NCBI RefSeq assembly: GCF_036850765.1
Contig: NC_089491.1
Coordinates: 188,959,520 to 189,023,519 of the forward strand
Direction of reading: 5' to 3'
Source of the DNA: Saccopteryx bilineata
Lineage: Eukaryota > Chordata > Mammalia > Chiroptera > Emballonuridae
Length of the DNA: 64,000 nucleotides
Shown: positions 19,905-32,200 of the stretch, one piece after another
Numbering within the stretch: the first letter of the stretch is position 1
How the letters are laid out: each line of letters opens with the position of its first letter
Program-made: the position numbers and the translations under genes
The notes under the pieces: generated by a model
Database searches by the model: none
What the model saw: the letters and a program-made list of their open reading frames with translations, nothing else
What the model was told of the DNA's origin: nothing

Positions 19905-22900
19905 CTGAAAATAAACAGAAACACACATATTAAAGATTCTCACAAAAAGATAAATTCAATGATTTCACTTACATGAAAAGGTAGAACAAGCCAAGAATAA
20001 TCTCAAGTGATAGAAAACAGCCCAGTGGTTGCCTGGGACCATAGGTAGTGTGTGTGTGTGTGTGGTGGTGGTGGGGGGGGGGGGGGGGGGTTGGGCTGGG
20101 GGCGTTGTCTGCAAAAAGGACCACGGAGAAGAAGCCATCTCTAAATCCAAACAGCAAAAGTATTTTATCTCTATTTTTTAATGCTCTGCTGCAGAGACAT
20201 ACACATAAGACAACCTAAACAATCTTCACTCTTGTAAAATTTTAACTTTAGTAATATACCTAAAAGAACTTTAAAGTTAATACTAAGAGTAAGCTTCCTA
20301 GAGACAAAAAAAGCCTATTTTCTTTTTGCCTCCTAGGAAACAGAGAACTAAAAGCAGAATAAAAACCCAATGAACTAAACTGTAAATTCAGTTTGTAAAA
20401 ATAAACATCCATTCACATTAAAGTATTAATATTACCAACAGTAACTGATCAATTTGGATGCTTCTCCCTGGACCTAGTAAGAGACTGGAGGTTACTGTAT
20501 CAGTTCAGCAATGGATACTCTACTCTCCACACTTGACATACAACAAAGTAACCTTAGCAACAACTGATACTGCTACAATTACTAAGGAACTGCTAGGTAT
20601 ATAACAGATATTCAAACTCTAAACTTAAATTTGTGCACCTGAGTAGAAAGAATAGGCAAAGATGTTTGCTGCAGCCCTGTTTTATGTTAATGAGAAAAAT
20701 GCAGTCACCCATCAATAACGTACTGTTGTATCATGCATAGTGTAAGCTACACAGTAGGATACCAATGTGTTAAAAAACGAACACCAAACAATGCCAAATT
20801 ATTTCCTGACTATATGTGTTTGTATGAAGACACAAAGGAGGACATATTCTAACAACTGCAGGAAACCAGGGAAAGAGGGCGAGAAATGGGTTTGGGGTAA
20901 TCATGGAGGGCCTGAGTTTGGCCTATACTATGTTTTAAAATTTTAAATGAAGAATATGTTAATTTAGATAACAATTTCTCTTAAACTCTGTGGTTCAAGC
21001 TTTTGACTTTAAATATGGACTTTTTAAATCAACCACTTGCCCCAGAATAGAGCACATCACATAAGTGAGGTGTGGCCTCCAATGCTGGCCTGGCCACAAG
21101 AGCACTGTGAGGCTCAGAGCAGAAGCAAGCCTCTGGTTCAGTCTGCTACTCATCTTAAAGTGAGGGACTGCTGTGAATGGAAGGCCTCTTCCAGCATTAA
21201 GGAAAAGTGTCTTTTTGGCTTTACTATTGCCTCCTCACATGCCCTTCCCTTCCTTGTAAAAGGTACTGATAGGTCTTGGCCAAGCACTTCACAGATGACT
21301 GAGTAAAACCCTTATTGCCTCCAACACATTACAAAACATCAACTGGAGAAATACACAGATTTCTATCTCAGTTTAACAGTTCTCACAGAGTTCAGATTAA
21401 CAAACCACTCCCTCATTATAGACATAAAAATTCCTCCTGGGTCAAAAATGATGAGGACAGTGTGATGAGCAAGAGCTTTAACATTTACTAGGCACCAAGC
21501 ACATGAGGCACTGGGGACACAACAGCTAAAAAGACAAGGCCCCAGCTCTCATGGCATTTGTGTTTAAGTTGAAACAAGAAATAAGAAGAAAAACACTAAA
21601 TAAGTGCTATGCAAAGATTTAAAGTGAGGTGAGAGAGTGACTGGAGACTACTTTAGACTGGGTAGTCAAGGAAGGCCTCTCCGGAGCAGTGACATTTAGA
21701 TTGGGATCTGAAAATGAGGAGGAAGAAGTACTTTACGCAGAAGTAACAGCTAAGGGAAGGCCTTAGGGTAAAGCCATAAACTGCCCACATATTAGGGCAG
21801 TCATAGTTCCCCCAAAGGAAAATTACCCAAAGTGCTATGCCAGTGGTCTCTGCCTGACAAAAAATCACCTACCTGATCAGGGGACTTTTCCAGCTCATGT
21901 CTATCTTAGAGAAAGGCAAAGAATGAACATAAAAAGATGTCCTCAAGATAGTGAACTTTTTAAATGTGAAATTGCATCACATCACTGCGTAAACTATCCA
22001 AAGGCTACCCATTGCATTGCGAATAAACATCTATAAAGCCGTGGCTCATCCTAGCTTTTCAATCTCACCTTATTCCACTCTCTACTTTTCAAGCACTCTG
22101 GCCACATGGGCCTCCTTAACATTCATCTGTGTGCTGGGAGACAATTCTCTATGGATCTCTCATGATTCCCAAATCTTGGATGTTGATGCAGCTTGCCTTT
22201 GTTCTAGATTCCTTCCAAGGCCATTTCTAAAGTAAACAGTCTCAGAAGACAGAGGAACAGGCAGGCTGACTGCCTAAAGACTCAGGTGCCCTGACCTGAG
22301 ATGGGGTTCCTCTCCCTGCAATATATGCAGGCATAACCTGATCCTCTTCTTGCTGCCTGTGGGAACTGGGGCTCAGGAAATTTTTTAAAAAGCTGATACT
22401 CTGGCTACTGCTATTGGTGCAATAAACTGTCCTTTGTCTCTAACAGTCTTATCTTCTGCCAGTATCCAAGAAACATGGCAAGCTAATTTGTTAGCTTATA
22501 AGTAGGAAAAGCATTTTCAACCTTTCAGAGTACTTTAACTGTTCTCAGGTAGGGGACCCTGAACATACTGCTTCTTCTGCTTGACATACTCTTCCCTCTA
22601 CCTTTAGAGCAACTAACTCAAATACCTTTAAGGAATCAACTTTGTGTCATATTCTCAGACGTGCCTACCTCTTCTACCCAACAACAAACTATCCTTAACC
22701 TTTTTATTCCTACAATGTAATCACAATTTTAACTGTTTGTGTTTGACCTGTTTAGTGTTTACCTCCATTAGAAAGTAGATGTCTGGCCCTGGCCGGTTGG
22801 CTCAGCGGTAGAGCGTCGGCCTAGCGTGCGGAGGACCCGGGTTCGATTCCCGGCCAGGGCACACAGGAGAAGCGCCCATTTGCTTCTCCACCCCTCCGCC

Positions 22901-23193
22901 ACGCTTTCCTCTCTGTCTCTCTCTTCCCCTCCCGCAGCCAAGGCTCCATTGGAGCAGAGATGGCCCGGGCGCTGGGGATGGCTCTGTGGCCTCTGCCTCA
23001 GGCGCTAGAGTGGCTCTGGTCGCAATATGGCGACGCCCAGGATGGGCAGAGCATCGCCCCCTGGTGGGCAGAGCGTCGCCCCTGGTGGGCGTGCCGGGTG
23101 GATCCCGGTCGGGTGCATGCGGGAGTCTGTCTGACTGTCTCTCCCCGTTTCCAGCTTCAGAAAAATGAAAAAATGAAAAAAAAAAATAAATAA

Positions 23194-23236
<43 letters not shown>

Positions 23237-26200
23237 AAGTAGATGTCTGTTTTCTCACCACTGTATCATCAGAGCCTAGCCAAGAACTTGGCACACAGTG
23301 AATGTTGGACTGACTGAGTAAATGCTCTAAGTCCACTCCCTTTCTTTAGACAGAATCACAGAAGCTGATTTTTAAAATGAATGCATTTTTGTAACTAATT
23401 AAAAAATAAGAATATAAAAACCTGAACTATCACCTTACTAATTTTAAATGAGGTCTAAGTTCAATGGCAAAGCTTAGGAATTCCAGGTTTTCCTGCATTC
23501 AGAAAGCTCCCTCAGAAAAGATTCTCGAAGAGGAGGCTTATCAGACTTCTATTGTGTCCATAGCATCTCCTTACTAGACATCAGCAGCCAAGCAGAACTA
23601 TACAATTTAACCCTTTTGAGTTTTGTTTCTCCTCAACTGCCAAGGCATAATCAGCAGAGGCAATACTGGACAGAATTATATTTGTCTATCTTCTTCAGAA
23701 CCAAAGTAAATAGAGCTTGCTATTATTATTAATAGAAGATGTGTGTGTTGTTCTTACTTAAAAGTCCTATATCGGTCCTGGCCGGTTGGCTCAGCGGTAG
23801 AGCGTCGGCCTGGAGTGCCGGGGACCCGGGTTCAATTCCCGGCCAGGGCACATGGGAGAAGGGCCCATTTGCTTCTCCACCCCCACCCCCTCCTTCTTCT
23901 CTGTCTCTCTCTTCCCCTCCCGCAGCCAAGGCTCCATTGCAGCAAAGATGGCCCGGGCACTGGGGATGGCTCCTTGGCCTCTGCCCCAGGCGCTAGAGTG
24001 GCTCTGGTCGCGGCAGAGCGACGCCCCGGAGGGGCAGAGCATCGCCCCCTGGTGGGCAGAGCGTTGCCCCTGGTGGGTGTGCCGGGTGGATCCCAGTAGG
24101 GTGCATGAGGGAGTCTGTCTCTCCCCGTTTCCAGCTTCAGAAAAATACAAAAAAAAAAAAAAAAAAAAAAGTCCTATATCTTGTACATAATGTAATTATT
24201 AAGGGAATTTTGTTAAAGATGACAGATCCTTCCTACTCACCATCTACAGAAGCACAACAATTATTTAGGGGGCAGATATTCTTTAAAGAAAACTTTTATT
24301 TTTTTAGTTGTTTTAAAAATCTCCCACAAATGTTGTGAATGATTACACAACAATCATTATTTAAATTAACCTAATTATATTATATTAGACTCATGTATCA
24401 GACTTTATCCTCAGAACAGGAGAGATGATATGACGGTATGACTATAATCTCAGAATTCCACAAAAAAGTTTCACTTTTAAAACCAGTTAGAAAACAGTTA
24501 CCATTAAACTGTATCTTAGGCAGTGAATAACTCAAGTGAAGGGAATCAGCAACCAGCCTCATGGGGACAAGGTTGCTGTTGCTGCCTTGCACATTACTGG
24601 GGTTCCAGAAAAAGGTGTTGAATGACACTTACCATTAAGAATATCTTCAAACCCAATAGTATCATCATTGCCCCTCAAAATATCCAGTGAAAGGTTTGAG
24701 CTTGGAAGAAAGGGAAGATGCTGAACCTTCGATAAAAGTATGAAAGCACAAGATTAGAATAAAACCAAGGGGGAAAATGTAGAATCTAATTTCATGTTCT
24801 TTATTTGTAAACTCCATAAAACTAAAAAAATATCAATCTAACCAGAGGGGAGAAAAAACAATTCTTATTTTAGGCTCAAACCAAGTTTCAAAAGCTCCTT
24901 AAAACTTTACACAAAATATATAAAGACAGTGGAATTGTACTTTTATTAACATGTAGTAATGCTATCAAGCTTTTACCTATTTGGGGACCTTACTTCTGCC
25001 CAGGAAAACCGCAGCATATTCCATCCAATGAAATGCAAAGTCTCAGAGCTGAACACTATGTCTAGTTTCTAATAAAATGTGGGATGATCAAATTCCTGAA
25101 GAAATTCCAACTCAGTGAAAGCATTACTTAGTAAACTAATTACTTCACTTTGTATGTTGTTTTGTATTGCTCAGAGTATAAAGGTAAGTTATGATCCTTT
25201 CAAACAATATTGATAATTGGAAATGAATATCAAATACTTATGGGACCTTTAAAAAACACAGTACCACCCTGAACTAGTATTATCTACTTTTTGCAACTAT
25301 TAAGTAAGTATAACACAGACTGGTACCTAAGTATAGTGCAGAAAGCAAAGGCTTGAAATCAGAGAGAGCTGGATTCTAACTGTGATTCTACTACTTGCCT
25401 ATCCTAGGGCTTTAAGTTACCTCATCTGTCTCATCCTTGGTTTCCTTATCTATGAAATGAGATTACACCATCTCCCTCTCAAACTTGTAGAATGGTGCAG
25501 AGTAAAGTGTGTATATAGTATAGTCATTGGCACATAGCTGGTACTTTACAAACTTTAATGTATACAAACCAAATTTTCAATTTTTCAGTTCTTTGTTACC
25601 TGGAAGTTATGATTTAAATCAATGGAGACAGTTTTAGATATTGCCAAAGGAACAACAAAAGAGTAATACATAGTCAGTGACAAAACAATACTAGCGAATT
25701 TAGGAAAAATCAGCGTGAAAAACCAACTCTGAACTACAAGAACAGCTCTCAAAAACCAAGGAGCAAAGAAGAAGCCACAACAAACCTGGTAGGTAGCGCC
25801 TGAATCTCCCCTGCTTACAGGAACGGAGGGGGCAGGGTGAGGCTGAGAGCCCAGAGGGGATCTCACCCCAGGGAAAAGAGCAGAAAATACTGCTCACAGC
25901 CACTTGCCTGGAAACCAGGGAGCAAGGTGTGTTGAAAAGACCAGCTTAACTCCCAAGTGGAAAGGAAAGAGAGAGGGACAGACTGTGAGGGGCTAAGCAA
26001 TGCAGGAGATGATCTAAAAAAAGCTGACTCATATGTGCTGGAGGTGGCCATACTTGGGGGAGGGACTGATCCTTCCCCACAAAACAGTACTGAATTGCTT
26101 TCGGATCAGAGATCTCCAGACATCTCTCCAGTTCCACTCAGCGCAACAAGGCACAGCTGAAAACAAGAAGGGAGGAGGGGCAGTAACTCAGGTCTCCATA

Positions 26201-29200
26201 GAGATCTGAGATACACCTCCCCCTACTGAAGCTGAGAAAACACCCTGCCCCCAGAGAGATTAACTGGCAGAAGAGGACTTCAGAATCTCAGGTTACACCC
26301 ATGGCATTCCTGGATACAGTTTCAAGGAAGCACCCTGCTGAGATCAGTAAACAAGACTATCACCTGTTAAGAAAACAAACAAATCAAGACTACAAAACTG
26401 CCCAACTCCGAAAGTAGATTACAGATAACAGCTGATACCAACCCAAGAAGACCTAGAAATAACACAACTGAAAACTGGAGGCAGACAACACCAAGCCTAG
26501 ACTCAACCAATTCTACAAAGAAAACACAGACAATGGGAAGACAAAAAAGTGCAATCCAAATGAAACCTTCAGAAGATGAACTGAGTGATATGGAAATAAT
26601 CAAACTTCCAGATGCGGAGTTCAAAATAATGATTGTAAGGATGCTTAGGGATCTTAGAACAACAATGGATGGTCATTATGAACACCTAAATAAAGAAATA
26701 GCAAGTATAAAAAAGAATCAGTTGGAAATGACAAATACAATATCAGAAATAAAGACCACAATGGAAGGAATTAAAAACAGGATAGATAGAGCTGAGGATC
26801 GAATCAGCGAGTTGGAGGACAACTGGAATAAAGGCATGAAAGCAGAGAAGAAAAATGAAAAGAGACTCAAAAAGTCTGAGGAAACACTTAGCTCTGTGAC
26901 AACATGAAGAGAAATAACATCCGCATCATAGGGGTGCCTGAAGAAGAAGAAAAAGAACAAGGGATAGAGACTTTGTTCAATCATATCATAGCTGAAAACT
27001 TCCCTAAATTAAAGCCAGAGAAACTCTCACAAGTTCAAGAAGCACAGAGGACTCCATTAAAGAGAAACTCAAAGAAACCTACACCAAGACAAATCATAAT
27101 TAAAATACCAAAGCTAAGAGATAAAGAGAAAATATTAAAAGCTGCAAGAGAAAAAAAAGCTATCACCTACAAAGGAGCCCCCAAAAGGATGACATCCAAC
27201 TTCTCAACAGAAACCCTTGAGGCCAGAAGGGAATGGCAAGAAATATTCAAAGTAATGCAGAACAAGAACCTACAACCAAGACTATTTTATCCAGCAAGGC
27301 TATCGTTTAAAATCGAAGGAGAAATAAAAAGCTTCCCAGACAAAAAACAACTCAAGGAATTCATTACAACCAAACCAATGCTGCAAGAAATGTTAAGGGG
27401 CCTGTTGTAAACAGATCAAAGTGGGAAAAGAATATAGCAAAAAAGGAATACAGCTTTAAAGAATAAAATGGCAATAAACAACTACATATCAATAATAACT
27501 TTAAATGTAAATGGATTAAATGACCCAATCAAAAGACATAGGGTAGCTGCGTGGATAAGAAAACAGGACCCGTACATATGCTGTCTACAAGAGACACACC
27601 TTAAAACAAAAGACACACATAGATTGAAGGTAAAAGGATGGAAAAAAACATTCAATGCAAATGGAAATGAAAAAAAAGCTGGGGTAGCAATACTTATATC
27701 AGACAAATTGGACTTTAAAACAAAGAATATAGTAAGAGATAAAGAAGGCCACTACATAATGATAAAGGGAGTAATCCAACAGGAAGATATAACTATTATA
27801 AATATCTATGCACCTAATATAGGAACACCTAAATATATAAAGCAAACTTAGATGGATTTAAAGGGCGAGATCAACAGCAATACTAAAATAGTAGGGGATT
27901 TCAATATCCCACTAACATCACTAAATAGATCCTCAAGAATTCTTTTCAAGTGCTCATGGTACATTCTAGAGGATAGACCACATGTTAAAGCACAAAAGCG
28001 GTTTCAACAAATTTAAGAAGATTGAAATCATATCAAGCACTTTCTCAGATCACAACGGCATGAAACTAGAAATGAACCACAACAGAAAAGCTCAAAAGTT
28101 CTCAAACACATGGAAACTAAATAACAGGTTGTTAAATAACGAATGGATTAAGAATGAGATAAAAGAAAAAATAAAAAAATTCCTAGAAACGAATGACAAT
28201 GAGCATACTACAACTCAAAATTTATGGGACACAGCAAAAGCAGTACTGAGAGGGAAGTTCATAGCACTACAGGCACACTTTCAGAAGCTAGAAAAAGCTC
28301 AAATAAACAACCTAACCCTGCATCTAAAAGAACTAGAATAAGAACAGCAAATAAAGCCCAAATGTAGTAGAAGGAAGGAAATAATAAAGGTCAGAGCAGA
28401 AATAAATGACATAGAGAGACGTCACAGTGATGGCGCAGTAGGAAGCGATACCGAAAATCTCCCCATAAACTCAACAAGTTCTTCAACCAGAAACAGAAAA
28501 ACCTATCCTTGGAGTGTTCAGATGCTTCACAACACACCCGAAGGTAGGATCGAGCGAAAGATTGGCTAAATATATGGTCAAACTCCGGGGGAAATAAGGA
28601 GTAAGAAATGCTCCGCCTTCCTCTCTAATCCAAACAGGATGGCTTTCACTGAGAACTGAGAATATAGAAACTAAGGCGGGCATAGGGAGTGAATAGTTCC
28701 AGGCTGCGGTACAAACAGCCAAACCAGGCTGTGGCACGAAGATCCAAGCCGTGGAAAAACCTGGGCAATTCAAGCTAACACGCGCGCGCCAAACCCAGAC
28801 AAAGAGAGACAAGTGGGGCAGCCATTTTCCGCATCTCCTGGTTGGCGTGGTTAGTGGGCAAGAAATTCCTACGAACACTTCAGGGGTGGGCACCGCCCGT
28901 GCTAACCCACAGAGAAGCAGAGTCAGAGGCCTCTGTGTGGGCAAAAAGCAGCATCTCCTAGGAGCCCCAGCGCCCTGAGGGGACCGGGCACAGGGAGGGA
29001 GCTGGAGCCAACTCCAACGGCGGAACTTTTCTGTGCGGGAGGAGGGCTTTCGCGGAGCGAGAGGCGTCCCGCCCGATCCTCATAATCTGGTCTTTGCGCA
29101 CGCACGCACGCAGAGTGGGCAGGAGATTCCTCCGAACTCCTCAGGGGTGAGCGCCCGTGTTTTCCCTCAGAGGAGCAGAGTCAGAGGCCTGTGAGCAGGC

Positions 29201-32200
29201 CAGGAGCGGAAGCCCCAGCGCCCTGGGAAAGCCGCACGGGGACAGAGCGAAAGCCAATTCCAACCCAGTAACTTTTCCGTGTGGGCAGAGGGCTTTCTCG
29301 GAGTGAGAGGCGTCCCGCCTGAAACTCATAATCTGGTCAGTGTGCACACAGAAAGAGTGGACAGGAGATTCCTCCGAACTCCTCAGAGGTGGGCGCCCGT
29401 GTTTTTCCCACAGAGGAGCAGGTCTGTGAGCGGGCCAGGAGCGGAATCTCAGGCAGCCCTAGCCCCTTGGGAAAGCCGCACGAGGATAGAGCGAAAGCCA
29501 ATTCCAAAGCTCGATCTTTTCCGTGTGGGTAGGGATTTCACTCGAAGTGTGACCTGTCTGGTCTGACATCCTGGTGGGTGCGCACGGAGAGTGGGCAAGA
29601 GATTCCTCCGAACGCCTCAGGAGTGGGCACTCGAGTTATCCCACAGAGGGGCAGAGCCAGAGGTCTTTGAGTGAGAGGAAGCCACGCTTGATTATGCTGG
29701 CAGGTCTGACTGACTGAGCCTTACTCAGAGCCCTGTACTTAGTGGGAATAGAGTGGGGAGTTGCCAGCTCTTTGAGACTCTTACTATCCAGGCAGAGGCA
29801 GCAGCAACCCCATAGCTGGATTATCAGGCTTCTAATTGTAGAAGGAAAGACTAGGAGAGAGGCTCCAGGAACACTCTCACAGTGAGAGATCCTCTCACTG
29901 TTGGAGCCTATAAACACTAATGAACCTCGACTGCCAACGAGACTGAAGCCCAATACATGACATTACCATAGAGAATTATCAACTGCAAACCTCTTCCAGA
30001 GCGTGCCACAGGGGCAGAACCCGGGGTATAAAGTCACCGACCAGAAAGACAGAAAAGAAAAAGCAAGACGACAACCTCTCAAAATCAAGAATAATCTGCA
30101 GATTTTATAACCTATCCCATTGTATTATATTTGTTCGTCTGTGTCTCTTTTCTTCATTCTTGATTTTTTTTTTCTACTCCAATTTGGTCATTTAACTCTC
30201 TCTCAGTCTTACTCTCGCCTCTCTTTGAACTATACTACCCATAAGTGTTACATCTCCCATTATCTTTTCTTTCCTCCTCCTTTCTCTCTTTGAGAGTTGC
30301 AATCCAAAACCCCTAACTCTCTCTTTCTCTCTCCTCCTTTTTCTTTTTTCTTCTTTAAGTTGTTCCATCTTTTCTCTCTCTCTCTCTCTCTTTTCTCCCT
30401 CTATATTAGTCTCTTCCTCTCTCCTTTACGTCTTCTCTCATTCAAACTTCAATAATGAACAAATTATCTTATCTGGGACTCAAACTTAAGTTTGTGGAAT
30501 TTTGGAGGGTTTTTACTTCACCTTTTTAACACATTAGCAGTGCTCCCATCCCTGGCTCTCCATTTTATCTAGTTCTTGTTCCACTAAATACAATAGAAAT
30601 TTTTTAATTTTCCACCCCTTTTTCCTGTTTCCCTCTTATTCCTCTCATCATAACTCTGAGTCAGCCAACACCTAAAAGCAAATCATTTTATTCTTCACCC
30701 AAATTTTTTCCTAATTTGCTTTTTGTGGGTCTATACTGCTCCCCCCTTTTTTATATATAAATGTTTTTTTCTTTTATTTTTTTTTCTTTTTCCTTTATCC
30801 CTATATTACTTCTCCCCAACTCAGGCCCTCCACTACAGGTATTGTTTGTTCTATTTAGTACAATATAATTCACAGTTCATCACAAGATTTTCTCAAAAAA
30901 GAGGGGAGAGGAGAAGAGAGGAAAAAAGGAGGGGAAGGAATTATTCCCTTTTTTTCCTCAAATTTTTATCTTATTTTATTTTTCTTTATTTAATGATTAA
31001 TTTTTAAAAAAAAAACGCGCAATTTTTTATTTTTATTTTTATTTTTTTATCCTTTTATTCCTTATAAAATCTCATTAATACTATCAAGAAAACCACCCTC
31101 AGATGCCATTAAAGAAGAGAAAATCGAATATCATGGATACAAAAGAAAGAGAGGTAACACAGAGAAATGAGGAAAAATCTGTGGAGAAAAAAATTTAAGA
31201 TATTGGAAACCTTGGAGTTAAACGACAGAGAATTTAAAATAGAAATTCTAAAAATACTCAGAGATATACAAGAAAACACAGAAAGGCAATTTAGGGAGCT
31301 CAGAAAACAACTAGATGAACACAAAGAGTATATCTCCAAGGAAATTGAAACTATAAAAACAAATCAAACAGAGATGAAAAACTCAATTCATGAGCTGAAA
31401 AATGAGGTAACAAGCTTAGCTAATACAACAGGCCAGATAGAAGAGAGGATCAGCGAAATAGAAGACAAGCAACTTGAGGCTCAACAAAGAGAAGAAGAAA
31501 GAGATTCAAAAATTAAAAAAAATGAAATAGCCCTACAGGAATTATCTGACTCCATCAAAAAGAATAACATAAGAATAATAGGTATATCAGAGGGAGAAGA
31601 GAGAGAAAATGGAATGGAGAACATACTCAAACAAATAATAAATGAGAACTTCCCAAGCCTCTGGAAAGAACTAAAACCTCAAATTCTAGAAGCAAACAGA
31701 ACTCCAAGTTTTCTTAACCCCAACAAACCTACTTCAAGGCACATCATAATAAAATTGGCACAAACCAACTGCAAAGAAAAAATTCTCAAGGCAGCCAGGG
31801 AAAAGAAGAATACAACATATAAAGGAAGGCCCATTAGATTATCATCAGATTTCTCAACAGAAACTCTACAAGCTAGAAGAGAGTGGACCCCAATATTTAA
31901 AGTCTTGAAAGAGAGGAACTTTCAGCCAGGAATACTATACCCATCAAAGCTAACCTTCAAATATGAAGGAGAAATAAAAACATTCACAGATACAGAAAAG
32001 ATGAGAGAATTTATCACCAGAAAACCCCCACTCCAGGAAATACTAAAGGGGGTTCTCCAATCAGATACAAAGAATAAAAAAAAACAAAACTACAAAGCCA
32101 CAAGTAAAAGCTCCAAGAAGAACATAACAAAACCAACTTTAAACTGTGACAACAATAAGAAAGGGGGGGAGAGGATGAAGATTAACAGTAGCAAAGGGCG

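Noticed and set aside
24398..24628. Minus-strand 76-codon frame next to POMP exon 5
   Set aside because: It lies just below the exon 5 donor, in intron 5, has no acceptor in register and does not match POMP.
28853..29720. CRISPR-like array
   Set aside because: Units are long, imperfect, adjoining monomers in an L1 5' UTR without spacers.
28483..29953. Frames of about 95-150 codons on both strands
   Set aside because: They follow the GC-rich monomers and shared 5' UTR block of the L1 and repeat with the monomers.
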